Part shown: piece by piece, positions 24,450 to 36,739 of the stretch
How the letters are laid out: each line of letters starts with the position of its first letter
Numbering within the stretch: position 1 is the stretch's first letter
Assembly: GCF_964204865.1 (NCBI RefSeq)
Contig: NC_135259.1
Span: 16,254,974-16,318,973 of the forward strand
DNA length: 64,000 nucleotides
Direction of reading: 5' to 3'
From: Styela clava
Lineage: Eukaryota > Chordata > Ascidiacea > Stolidobranchia > Styelidae
Made by a program: the position numbers and the translations under genes
The notes under the pieces: generated by a model
Told to the model about the DNA's origin: nothing
Databases searched by the model: none
The model's input: the letters and a program-made list of their open reading frames with translations, nothing else

Positions 24450-27400
24450 TGTATTGGAATTCTAGAACCAGCGTTTAAAAAACAAAATCAGAATAAAAAT
24501 AAATCAAATTTAAATATTGTTTCGAATTTACATTCTTCTGGCCATGCCCGTAAATAAACTCAGAACCAACTGCTATACTGATTCATAACATACTTCGTTT
24601 CATATAAACTAGTGATATGCTACTTTTTGCTGTAATTAGTGATAAATACGGTTACCGACGTTTGATTTACAATGTTCCCCGCAGATTTTGTATTTCAAAA
24701 TAAATTATAAAATTTTAGTACTCGTCGAATAATATGAAAAATAATTACAGTCCAATTTTACAACAATAAAATTAATTGTTTTGTTTATTAATAAAGCTTC
24801 ATTCCTGCAAACTAAACGAAATTCTTTAATTGAATTTGTTGAATATTGTATTCTTCAAATTCAATCTACCTATATGTTCTAGCTAAGCTAATGCACGCGA
24901 TCTGCGCTGCAAATTCAAATTTCATCTTTGCTGCTTTTATTTTTTCGCAATAATTCGACGTTCGCTATCGCTTTTCTCTTCTATACCAAAATTGACATCG
25001 GACATCAACGGGTTAAAATAACCACTAACAACTTCTAAAACGAGCAAAGTAAGGTCATCTCTTTCAAAATTTATTAAAATCTCTGATTCTTCAGATCGAA
25101 CTGGTTTTTAATAAAATTACTTAGCAGGTATGACTAAAACTACACGACAACCAATCAAAATCTTAATCCTGTTTAACTGAAATATTGACGTAAAACGAAA
25201 TCACATGGTTTACCACATGATATATCTAGACGTCACGAATAACATATAAAAATGTCAATTTAATTACGATTTGTTTCTCTTCACTGTTTATAGATGCCAC
25301 AGTTTAATCGGTTTAACCTAAGCTCTTAAAAACAGCAACACTCCAAGGCATACCATTTTAAATTAGTGACCACAAACTAGCAAATTCAGCAAATAATAAA
25401 CACGAAGCTCGTTTTATTCTTATTCAATAAAAGCAGATTAAATTTCAAAACAACATAGCCTCGTTGATAAACAAGTTGACGATAACTGGTAATGCGACAT
25501 TAGGGTGGTTTTTGTGAAACGATTTTACCAAATATGGATTTAATAAAACCCACGCCCAATATCTTATAATTTTCCAAATTTAAAGTTATAATATTCATTG
25601 ATTAGTTGATAAAGCTTATAGATAGATATGCAATCATTGCTCGCGCTACTGCGTTTTATATTATTGACTTTTCCAAAATATCTGAAGTTCTAACTCATGA
25701 ATTCTCCAGACTTTAAATGGTTGTTCACATAGATGAACTAACATGCTATGCCTAGCTACTTAGGAGTTCAAAACGTACGCTTTTGTTGTTGCTTTTTATC
25801 ACTCTACACCTCGCTACTGGGTTTCAAACCTTTGTCGCAAGTGGAAGTTTAGGCACCTCCATTTCGAATATCATACACATTACTTTTCTCTAATCATATA
25901 AACTCTATTTGATTAACATTTTAATTCTAAAAACCTTCTGAAATAAATCACTCATTGTATAGTACGATCATATTCGATAGCTTTCAACCTTTTATCTAAT
26001 GATATATCTTTAAAAAATTGTTAGCATCCAAAAACAAATGATACTCCGACCCAATAAGCAATATTTGTGAACTCTGAAATAGTGTTCACGTTTTCTTCTC
26101 ATTCATATTTTATCAGGTATTAGTCCTTGCAAGTCGCTTAGAAAAATTGGGCTATGTATGTTATTGTGCTTGACCAGAAGACTTGATTTTAAGCTCTATG
26201 CCCTTTTCTCTATATCATGGGTATAAAATATATTTATATAAACTATAAGAAACGGGAAGATTCAGTCCCTTGCATGAACAGCGTAGCTCTCGGCGTGTTA
26301 GGGGTAGTTTTGTCAGAACTTTGTGTGGAACGAGGACATAAAACTCCTCATAAATATCATTGGAAAACCTTGCAGTACCAGATAATTTTTCTTGATTGAT
26401 TTTTGATATTTGATGATGTAAAATTAAATTAGTTTTTTAGTTCTAGTACGCTCATCGCTGTAAGTCACCACGCCCATTTGGCTATATGTGCATCACACTA
26501 ATATTATTGCCAATAATAGCGAATGTAAAAGTCATATCAGTTCGGAAAGTTTTTAATAAATGAGGAATATTTCGAAATGACATTTTAATCTTATTCTCAG
26601 ACTTAATGTTCGGTTAAAAAGATACCACCAGCAATAAAAAGTATTTGGATTCGTTTTATTTACCAGTGACCGACTGACACTAAACGATTGCTGAATAATT
26701 ACAAAAAAATTAAATTAAAAATTGACAAACAAAAAAAGAAGTTCTTGCCATACCTATCTTTTAAAGGTTGCTCACTTTGTACCTCACCAGGATATACGTA
26801 TATGACTCGGTATGACGTTTAAAAACTCTGATTTGAAGCAAGTGTTATCCGAAATCATTGTCTATATTCAAGGGAAATTCAGCTTAGTTATGAATGAAGA
26901 TCATCCATTTGCTTTTCAATTTGTTCGACGAACAGGTACTTCAGTCTACTGTCACACATCAGATTCCCCTTTTTATTTCTATGTCTGCTATTGATTTCAT
27001 CTCATTTTGGGAATGTAGACACAATGCGACCATATATATATATATTTGTATATTTAATTTAGTAGCCTTCTTTTTCACCCAGGTAATTTTGGTGCCATCT
27101 GGTATGCGATCTCAATTGCATCCCATAAATCCCATAAACAAATTCTCACAGAATTCAGTTCCTCACCCTAACCAAAATCACTGAGATCACACAACCAAAG
27201 ATCTTTTACCAAAGTAGCACAATAATATGTATCCATCGGTCCATAGGATACACTTCAGTTGAAAGTATTTAATCTTCCTATTTTCTCAAATTCCAAATTT
27301 ACTCCATTAAAATTTGAATCAAAACCGGCGATTTATTATCACAATACTATTTTTTCTCGCAACTACTTTCAAAATGATATCGGGACCATTTGGTTGTCCT

Positions 27401-28292
27401 AACTATTTAGAGCTAGTAAAGATGTATGCACTCCTCCAATTACCAAATATAAAAAATTGTCTTGAATATGAATGAGACTTGGAAGGCGAATTGGGTAGGA
27501 AACTACTACACCTTGAAGGCGTATATTTCTGTCCTTAATTATTTCAACCCTTTTGATCTGACATGGGCAAACTACGGCCGACTGGGTATTTTAACCTGGC
27601 CCGACTTATGCTGTTACAACCAAACTAAAACCTAATTTGATGTTTTAGCTAAAAAAAATAACTCAAGGAATTTGTTGATATTGTGATTAAGTTTAGTTTT
27701 GTTGTTTCCCACTTTTACTTTTGTAACACTGTAAATAGTTATCATAAAATGTAACTTCTTACGTCACACTTATATGACCCGCCAGTCCAGGTGGGCAAAA
27801 TTTTTGACCCGCGGTGCAAAAACCTTGCTCATCCCTGCTTTTGACAGTTACATGGATCCGAATATGCTTCGTATCACCCTCAAAACGACATGTTTACAAT
27901 TGAAAATATTGTCCGAAACCCTGTACATGCGTGAATTGATGGAACGTATAAGAAACCTTAAAAAATAAAAAATAATTTCCATTTTCCTTTTCCCATACGT
28001 CATAAACGAAACTGTAATCTTAAAACAACCTAAATCTTCAAATCTACGCACTGAGAAAAAACTGATATATTTTTTATGTTTATTTGTATATATTTCTGTA
28101 CAACAAACATTATCTTATTTACTTCATTTTATCCGATATGATCAAGAACATACAGAACACCAGATAATTACTAAAACTTCATTGAATATCACAAACGTGA
28201 ATTAATTGTTGATTTTAAATATAAAAATACAACACTATTTGAGTCCGTATGGAAAAAATCTGGTATCTTCAAAAATATTTGTCAAATTAGCC
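24450..28292. other. Intergenic between lectins 1 and 2
   Basis: AT-rich. No lectin exon remnants or other genes were recognised. A hAT-like element is at 27558-27837. A possible degenerate family C copy begins near 27091 (GGTGCCATCTGGTATGCGAT). Confidence 0.45.
27558..27837. mobile_element. Non-autonomous hAT-like element with 8-bp duplication
   Basis: Begins CTGACATGGGCAAACTACGG and ends GGTGGGCAAAA...TCATCCCTG, flanked by CTTTTGAT and CTTTTGAC (7 of 8 identical). It is the reverse orientation of the family seen at 58275-58570. About 280 bp, non-coding. Confidence 0.75.
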
Positions 28293-29738
28293 TCATTTTT
28301 GGCATACCACCCCAAACTGGCTGGTAGCGCATACTCCGTCGTCCCAGTTATAGCCCCAGTCTCGGTTGATATAAGCACAGTCACCAGATCCGTCCGGTTG
28401 CCCCCCGTTCCATCTTGTTGTGGTAACTCGCATTCCGTTGAGCCATCTCCATTGTCCCTCTTGCGCTGTGTCAGTCATAGGAAGCCAAAAGCCGTAAATG
28501 TGCCCATTTTGTCTTAAAAAGGACTCGAATCCCCTGTTAAATAGGCATAAATATAAACAAACGTTTCGTCTGCGATAAATATTTGGGCAAAGAATATTGA
28601 ATATGATTTTTCAAAAATGCCGGAGGAAACATCAATGTGAATTTTGTATACTTTTTATGACAATTTCATATATTTTAGCTCTTCGAGAGATGCACGTCGA
28701 CTACAGCTTGGCAAAGATAAAAAAAATATAAACTCAAGCAACGTATATATAAATAAACAGGCGATGACGCGTTCAGTGAGAATAAAATATTTTGACAATT
28801 AAATCTGACAGTGCATGCATTTCAAAACAAAAATTAATTTCAGTAATTCAAACCAACCCATAAGCGCTACTTGAAAACGATTCTTTTGTTGGTAAGGTAC
28901 CCCCTTCGTATTCGCACAACTTTTGAGCCATTTCCCAGTTAGCTAATTCACTAACTATTTTATATTGATATCCATTGTTGCCAGAAGTCCATCCGCTTCC
29001 TTTATTGCAATCTGTAACAATTTACAAACGTTTATTGTGATTAATATGATAGGATTTCTTAATTTATTTTCAAAGCAATATACTTGATACAACAATGGCA
29101 ATTAACAACCCCAATAGTTAAATTGGAGATTTCAAAATTCATGAGAGATCAGGCACAAAACGATTGTACTTACATCTGGAACCTCCGGTTGGCTTTCCCC
29201 CACCAGATGATGTCTAAACAAAGAAAAAGCTTTAATTAATTATTATAATATTAGTCATATATACTTTTTAGTTTTATTCATTATAAATTCCAGAGTCATT
29301 TACCCAGACACATAGTTCTCTTCAAATGTGCATGGGCAATATGTACAAATGTTAGTCCCCTACCAATATTTCTTTTATCTTGTCTGTTTTATGTTAATTT
29401 GTTCATCATAGTTTAGCTAAGGATGAGTTAGAAAGTATAGAGAATTACCAACATAACGTAAAAAACATAAACAAAGAAGACAGACTAGAAAATTAGTAGT
29501 GATCCAAATAACAGAATAGCGCAGTAGATAACCATTCATAAGAATTATTTTGCACAGCTTCTATCATTTAATAAAATGTACTCACCGACGGATCCCAGTC
29601 CTTAAAGTTAGGTATTAGTTTACAAGTTGACGTGTCTTTGCCCCTAGCCATACACATTGCAGTCACTTTACATTTTTCTTTGCTGTATGCCAACTCAGCT
29701 ATTGCACAAATTAGCAAAAACCCTAAAACATATTTCAT
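28293..29738 (-). CDS. Secreted C-type lectin 2, 4 exons
   Basis: Exons in transcript order: 29738-29586, 29213-29174, 29011-28858, 28533-28293, giving 195 residues. Signal peptide about 1-19 (MKYVLGFLLICAIAELAYS). N-terminal segment with CKVTAMC, short Gly/Ser/Pro linker (SSGGGKPTGGS), then a C-type lectin domain: CNKGSGWTSG, AQKLCEYEGGTLP, YGFWLPMTD, WRWLNG, QPDGSGDCAYINRDWG, NWDDGVC, VVCQK. QPD and WDD suggest a galactose-type calcium site. First-exon length (153 nt) and all phases match lectin 1, but the linker is one exon rather than two. The third-exon donor (GTTGGT) is weak and was chosen by phase and domain continuity. Confidence 0.88.
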
Positions 29739-31202
29739 TTTTAATATCTGTTGTTTAGCAGCAGCGATATCAACCAAGTGGGACTTCAAAAATGATACAG
29801 GTGGAACGCGATCGTTGGCGACGATTTGAGTCTCTCTCGTTATGGAACGGTTTTTCTCTTTTATCATGGACGAGAGTTTCTACCTGAACCTTGCATTTCG
29901 TTATTAAATATCAGAGGCAAGTTTAAACAGAAATACGAATCTACAAATTTAATGTTTTAATAGATTTGATTTCAATAATCATAACGAAATTACATTCGGG
30001 GGCGCTCCAGAAGTGTGTTTACCAATATGGAGGAAACTAATTTTCTTCGCCTATTTTATACATCAAGTTGTGTGAAGGGACTGAAACCTCTGGGCAGGGG
30101 GGATATTCACTTGGCTAACACAGACAGTCCCCGATCTCGTAATAGAACTAAAATAAGGGAAATTGGAATAAAATTATGGCCTATCCCTAACCTGGTACAC
30201 ACACTACGGGAGCACCCATTCGGAAGGTTCGTTTCGCTTTGTATTTACAAACAGCTTTAAACTCTAGCGTTTATAGTCAGTGCACCTAGGCCTGACTGTG
30301 TTGTAGTCGTAGAAAGAAGCCTAGGCCACGGTAACACATTAGACAGAAAATGCCAAACCGAAGTATACCGATACCTCCATATAGTATTTACATGTTGCTT
30401 GTGTTAATTCTTGTTCAGAGTGAATTTGTGGAACATTTTAAATTGATTGTATAACTGAAATTTTTATTTTGACCTGCCTTCTGATGTTATTTTAAAACCA
30501 GCTACCAAATTTAAATTTTTTTGCAAATCTTTCAATAAATTTTATTGTTTTGTTGGTTGCAAAAACATGTTTAGCTTGAATCTTGAATGAAGGTTCGTCA
30601 CATGACAGAGGTGTACAAAGACGCAATAATTATAAGCAGCATATGACCGATTATGATCGTCGTCATGTCACATGAAAGCTGTTAAAGGCATACGTACAAA
30701 TACCGGAACTACGTTAACCCTTTGACAATGAGAATTCTTCAGGACTTTCTTTTCACGCGCATATCGGATTTCGCTGAATAGGCTCAAATGTCGTCCTTCC
30801 AGTTTGTGGAAAAAAAAAACAAGAATAGTCTGAGCCATAAATATTTACTTGTTTTTAATTTAATGGGTTTTGCGTTTTTGCTTCTCCCCGGGGCGCTTGC
30901 TATTTCTGTGAAGTGTTGTTGCGGTCCTGTGACCATAAAATGTCACCAAATTTAATTTTCACAAAATCATTTATTTTTATACCATGACATTTCATATGTA
31001 ATAGAGTTAAATGAGTACATTATCAAGTTTAACATTGCATTTAAAGGTTACTTACAAAGTTTAGCAGAATTGAAAAAAAAAACACCAGCCCATTTCAGTA
31101 AACTTTGAAAAATGCAAAATAAAAGTTTTCAACTAATAGTATTATAATATATCGAACAAATTGTACATTAAATCACATAAAGCAAACACGGGTGAACGTT
31201 TA
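29739..31202. other. Intergenic between lectins 2 and 3
   Basis: Lectin 2 5' flank, a family B MITE at 30001-30215, then AT-rich sequence including the lectin 3 3' flank. No gene recognised. Confidence 0.5.
30001..30215. mobile_element. MITE, family B
   Basis: GGCGCTCCAGAAGTGTGTTT at one end, ACACACACTACGGGAGCACC at the other. The internal CACTTGGCTAACACAGACAG block is shared with 10441-10635 and 21203-21409. Confidence 0.75.
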
Positions 31203-32710
31203 TTAGATTTTTCTTTCACAAACGACAGACATCTTTCCATGGCATTCTCCATCGTCCCATTTTTCAGTGTCCCTGTTCATGTATGCACAGTCTTGTTCTC
31301 CCCAATTGTCTGGTTGTCCTTCTTGCCAATATTTTTGATCACTGTGACTCAGCTTTCCACCATTTGTCCACATCCACGTGCCTTCAACGCCTCTGTCGGA
31401 GAGAGGAAGCCAAAAAGCCCATTCTTTCTGATTCTTCAGATAGGAACGGAAAAAGCTGTAAATACATAAAATATTTCATGTTATACTGGCTGAATATGTA
31501 GCACTACTATTAAAATGTTGCCTTATAATTCATTCAAGATAAAAGGCAATATGTCAATGAGGTATTTTAGCGGGAAAATACTATGGAAATGACAGAAGAC
31601 TTACTTGAACATTTCTTCGTTTTTGAAAGCTTGTCTGGGAAGAGTGGCGCTTTCACCTCTGCAAAGTTTTGCTGCAGTTTCCCAATCGGTCAGAGCATCG
31701 ATTGCCATATACTGGTAGCCACCCGGTGCCGTTACCCATCCTGGTTCTTTACACCCTGAATATATAAAAAAAATCTGATTTTAAACTTGTGTTACCCATG
31801 TAGTAAACACGAAGAAATATTCAATATTTTAGACGTTTTGGTACCAATTAATTTAATATAATCTGATCATGTTTGACGAATCTCATAGTAAACCATGCTT
31901 TCCAAAAACAAAGAATTAGGTTAATTTAAAATTTGTCCGGTAAAATTGTGACAAATTACTAAGCTATTCGAGAAACTATTATTAATAAACTTTGTCTTAC
32001 TTGCCGAAGCTGTTCTGTCGCCTGAAAAATAAATATTTAAAAAAATATTATTTAAGAATGATTAATGATAGCCATGAAAGAATCTCACATTTAATTGAGT
32101 TAATTAACAAAATTATAGAAAACGAATAGAATGCTACAAACATCCAAAATAAAAATACGTTCACGAATATTGTGTTAATATGCAGTACCGGTAGTGGCAT
32201 TCAGCCATTATATGGCTGTATTCTAAATACAGTCGAATGCAAAAGTTTCTCAAAATTTCGGAAATTTGAAGTCTATTTTAATTTTATTTAATGACACAAA
32301 TACATAGGGGTTTACCTGTAGATTTAAATGGCCCATCTATCGTTGGAATGACCTAAATATGCAAAAATAAAAGATCAGGAAAAATAATACGAATCTAATG
32401 TCAACGAGAACAGTTATTCTATCTGTCAAAGATCCCAAATATATATATATATATGGGAAACTATTAAATTTTAGAAATCACTGATGTATATGGATATTAA
32501 TTTATCTCGCCAAGAAATATTTTAAAATCGCTTTTTAAAGAAGTCATATAGTCATCTTACCTCGACGATATAATCGCTTGCTTGTGGAATCTGTTTAAAA
32601 ACTACTCTTGTTTTCCCGCCATCTGTGCATGCTGCGCCAACTCTGCAAACTTCTGATCTCACGAAAGCAATTGTCGCAAAAACACAAATGGACACAAGTA
32701 AAAACTTCAT
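31203..32710 (-). CDS. Secreted C-type lectin 3, 5 exons
   Basis: Exons in transcript order: 32710-32561, 32352-32316, 32021-32001, 31755-31605, 31455-31203, giving 203 residues. Signal peptide about 1-19 (MKFLLVSICVFATIAFVRS). N-terminal CRVGAAC segment, a short linker over two tiny exons, then the lectin domain: CKEPGWVTAPGGYQY, AAKLCRGESATLP, WAFWLPLSD, WMWTNG, QPDNWGEQDCAYM, KWDDGEC, VVCERKI. The last two exons are 151 and 253 nt, exactly as in lectin 1. QPD with WDD predicts a calcium-dependent galactose-type site. All expected domain cysteines are present, so the gene looks functional. Confidence 0.92.
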
Positions 32711-33825
32711 CCTGATTAACAATTACGCAAAGCGAATGTATCAATATGAACAATACGAACGAATTCTGTAGACTGCGGGCATTTTTTCTAACTCAAGTCT
32801 CGCGTGTTGCTTTTAACAAAAGAAAAAAGGCATCATATTAGTTGTTATGATATGATTACAATACTTCGTAGATCGCGTATACACCAAGCGGACGAAGACG
32901 CGCGAACGAAATTAACAAGTTTACATTAATACCCAGCACGATTGGCACTGAATAGTTTATTCAATAGTTTTCATTTTACTCACTTTATTGCGGAAGCCAA
33001 TTTACCTTTTAAAATTTACTATAGCGGGGTTCGATTGTTACCAAGTAGTGTGTGGAGACTGTGCGGGAGATAGTGGGTGAAATTTAGACATTGGATTCCC
33101 CAACAACGAGTATTTGAAGTTGCTCAGATATAATCATTTGTTTTTGTTTTCTGAGTGAATACGCAAATTCGCGCAATCTTGCCTCAAACCAGGGGCGCAC
33201 AGCCTGTCGAAGATGAAATGAGCAGACGTGCTGGAGTGTGTCGGATATCACCAAAAGTATATATATATTGAGTTTATAAGGGATGTTATGTTCGAAGCGT
33301 CGAAAGTTGTGTCGGCGCTTGGTTGTTACGGGTAACCGAAGCTGTAGTTATATTTTTTAATTACGAATGGAAAATTGATTACTGGTATCATAAACCATAA
33401 TGTTGTGTAAACATTTCTCCATTTTTCTAAAAAGGAAAAGAATATCGCCAGAAGAGAAAAGGTTCTTTATGACGGGAAATGGACTTGTTTATACTACACT
33501 TACGTACGCTTTTCGCTCCGAGAACACCACTGATTTTTAACGATATGTAAAGAAGCTACTATTATTTGGAAGACCCGGAATCTTGCAAGTTCGGCATTGC
33601 ATATCAAATTTATTGCATTCTTATTTTTCGAAGGAAATATCGTTTTGAATATACCGAAATGCCCAGTAGGCTATTGTCGATTTGTTTAGTAATTTACCGG
33701 AGAAATGTAACATTGAGGTATCAAAGACAAGCTGACTTGCCATACCGATACCGATGTACGCAATGACGACTCTGCGGAATTTTTATTCAACGCGAAAACA
33801 TCATAGAGTCGTATATGCAGTAGAA

Positions 33826-34812
33826 CAAGGGTGGTCAACCCGCGGCTCTTGCTCCGGCTTTATGACGCTATTTTTGCACGTGGAAGAACCGCTTCGATTA
33901 GCTACAACGACATACAAGCCAAATTTAAAGGGGGTTTTTCAATCCAAGGAATGATAGAATCTCACTAAGTATAGGCATACCATACGTCCCGCTTTAGACG
34001 GGACAATCCCCCTTTTTAGCGTCTTGTCCCGCCGTCCCGACAAGTCAGCCAAAAGTCCCGCTTTTGCGTTCAGCCATCCAGCATGATACACGAACATGTT
34101 CTCGTTACTGTGTAGCGCAACGCTAGCGTACTTACTGAAGGTGAATGTGTTATTTTGTTTGTTTCGTTGTTTCCCGCTAACATTGTTAGCGAACGTATTA
34201 CATGTAAAATTAAGTTTAATTAGTCCTGTTCGGACGTTCACGTGAATGTAACATTGAACAACGTTTTTTTAAAGATGTCATCTACAGAAAAGCATGCTTG
34301 GGTGAATAAGTAAACTCTTTATCCTCGAAAACGGCAGTCTATTTTATTATTCTTTATTCCTTCTGCTGTACATAAAAAAATCTAAATTCGGATCATTTGT
34401 ATCGTTAGCGGGTATTTCTATTTTTCGATCGCTAGCGGGTATTTTCTATCTTTCTATTTTTCAAAATGAACCCGATATTTAGACAGAGAATATGCGCATG
34501 ACCTCTCGATGACGATATAGTCAATGAAGACAATCGGGATGGCTTAAATGTAGGCCTATGTAGTAAAATCGAAAACCGTAAAGTTACAGGAGGCGTCCCG
34601 CTTTGGAGTCAAAAAATATGGTAACCTTAACTAAGTTGCATGTATGAAAATAAGTGGCTTGCTAATTTCTCTCGTAATCATTTTGGTTAGTGACATTGAC
34701 AATTACTAGCACTAACACAGAGCTGAAAAAAGGTATATCTGATGTAGGGATGTGTGTTCTTGTTTATGATATGGCTCTTCGTGGGAATAAAGTACGAAAT
34801 GTGGCTCTTGGT
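33826..34812. mobile_element. Possible outer hAT-like element, interrupted
   Basis: Starts CAAGGGTGGTCAACCCGCGG and seems to end near GTGGCTCTTGGTC, with CGGCTC-type and TGGCTC-type sequence near both ends. The middle is occupied by a separate element (33972-34629). Ends are imperfect and no target duplication was established, so this call is tentative. Confidence 0.35.
33972..34629. mobile_element. Inner inverted-repeat element (GTCCCGC type)
   Basis: Ends TAGGCATACCATACGTCCCG and, reversed, TAAGGTTACCATA followed by GGGACGCC-type sequence. Flanking octamers ACTAAGTA and ACTAAGTT agree at 7 of 8. The CGTCCCGCTTT block is present at both ends. About 658 bp, no transposase frame. Confidence 0.65.
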
Positions 34813-34820
34813 CTCTAACC

Positions 34821-35311
34821 CAGGGTTTCCCAAACTGGGGTCCGCGGATCCGGATCTGGGGTCCGCAACGACATGGAAAAGTCTGATCGAAATTGAATGA
34901 TTGATTTCAATTAAAGAGAAATTGCATATTTTTGGTTGGGCGTTGCCGACAAATATTCATTGCTCTCAGAAAAGGCAATTAAAATCTTTTTGCAACGACC
35001 TACATTCGTGATGCAGCATTTTCACTCGTATAAATATGATGATAAAATACAGGTCGACTCTTGCTGTCCGATCTATAGGTTTGCTTCAACGACTAACATA
35101 CCGGTTCGCATGTCACAAATTGCCCCGAGAATCGAAAAATTGTGTAGTGAAAAGCAACCTAATTCATCACATCAATGCCGTTTGTGTTGTAAATGAAACA
35201 TTCTCTTTGCTCGTTGGTTAGGCACTGAAATTGATACGGCAAAGCGTGGGGGTCCGTTAAAATTAGGATTCTCAAATAGGGGTCCGCGGCCAAAAAGTTT
35301 GGGAAACTCTG
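34821..35311. mobile_element. Non-autonomous hAT-like element, 8-bp duplication
   Basis: Ends CAGGGTTTCCCAAACT and, reversed, CAGAGTTTCCCAAACT. Flanked by CTCTAACC and CTCTAACG (7 of 8). GGGGTCCGCGG repeats lie just inside both ends. About 491 bp. Confidence 0.8.
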
Positions 35312-35483
35312 CTCTAACGGTATGTTAGTCGTTGGCTCTAACTAACCGATAGACAGAGCTCAATTTTACTCACCAGTCAGCTAGTTCCCGCAGTTTGTTT
35401 AACATTTGTGTGCAACATTGTACCAAACATGGAACATGCACATTATAGTCTGGTTACATAACGTATATGCAGCAAGGTGATCG

Positions 35484-36170
35484 TACATTTGAACCCACGT
35501 ACATTTGAACCCATGCGTATATCAACGGGTTTAAGCTATATGCGGGTGCTAAAACCCATGGGTTAGGGTTAGTATGGGTTTAGGGTTAGTATGGGTTCGC
35601 CATATGGATAAGCCGTCTTATCGGCTTTCCTCTCCCCCGGGATAAATCAATCAATCAATCAATTTTATTCGGTCACTCTGATACAAACAAAACACAAAAC
35701 AACAACAAAGGGACAAACAAAATACAGAGGACCTGGAGGACGGGCATAACTTAATAAAAAAGTTAAATACGTACAAGTACGTGCCCGTCCCCCAAAAACA
35801 GAATAAAACAAAAACACGATGTAACATCGGGCAACAACTTATAAATTCAAATTAAAATGTGAGACGTGTATGTGCTTTTCCTATACAGATATATGGATTA
35901 AAACACTCGCTGACGAAAAATGGTGATGTTGTGGGCCTACTTCAATTATATTGCAAAAATAACACAGTGACAAATTTTTTTTTACTAAAAAACAAGCTTG
36001 GTAAATGGATTGGATGTTCCATAGCAGTCTATGCACAAATCATGGATTGGGGTGTTGGTAAATCCTATCCAATCCTATCCTAACTATCCGTGAAACAAAA
36101 AAAGTTCCATAGGTGCAATAGCATACAGGTGCAATTGTCATGGGTTCAAATGTACGTGGGTTCAAATGTA
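35484..36170. mobile_element. Element with 32-bp perfect inverted ends
   Basis: The left end (35484-35515) and right end (36139-36170) are exact reverse complements over 32 bases, and each end is itself two tandem copies of a TACATTTGAACCCA unit. Inside are tandem GGGTTAGGGTTAGTATGG units, sequence like the 3' part of the SINE at 60.5 kb (GTCTTATCGGCTTTCCTCTC), and a (TCAA)n run followed by an A-rich segment like a reversed retroelement tail. Confidence 0.7.
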
Positions 36171-36739
36171 ATGGAACCATGCAGCAACTGTCAAAAGAAC
36201 TCTGCAATAGTAATGACTTGAACTATATGTGGTAATTTGTATTCCACATTTTGGTATTCTCAACTTACCGGTACCGGTATCTGTTTACTGGCAACTGTAC
36301 CGATACCGTAATTGATATGCTGAGTCATTCCGACTTGCTATTATTTGCGTAATGTTTTGTTGGTGCTTTATGATTTCATTGTGTAGGCCTACTGGTACCG
36401 GTACCTTACCTGAACAATCAGATACTGAGATATGAGGGTGTACTGAAACTGAGATACATATTGATTTAAAAAAAATATTTAACCAATTATTGTGTTTGCT
36501 ACTGATTTATTTAAAAAATAATTCACAAAAGATGAGATAAGGTTTGGCCTACATAAATTGAATTACAGTCTTATTTTTAACCAAGCTAGGATGCATGCAT
36601 TTTTATGCACTACAACTTTAATATATTTTTATCATGCTCAATTATCCACACTCTATTTTTTTAGTATCTCAATAAATAAGCTCACATAAATATAATTAGT
36701 CATTTTATAAGAGTGCGTCGTAGCATTCATACCTGCATA

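Larger units (their letters stand above)
32711..36739. other. Transposon-rich region without genes
   Basis: Between the lectin cluster and the selenoprotein gene. Holds a pair of possibly nested hAT-like elements (33826-34812, with 33972-34629 inside), a hAT-like element with a clear 8-bp duplication (34821-35311), and an element with 32-bp perfect ends (35484-36170). No gene recognised in the remainder. Confidence 0.5.

Noticed and set aside
35560-35600. TTAGGGTTAG units as an internal telomeric repeat
   Set aside because: Units are GGGTTAGGGTTAGTATGG, not a run of TTAGGG, and lie inside the 35484-36170 element. The GGTTAGGGTTAGG seen elsewhere belongs to family B MITEs.
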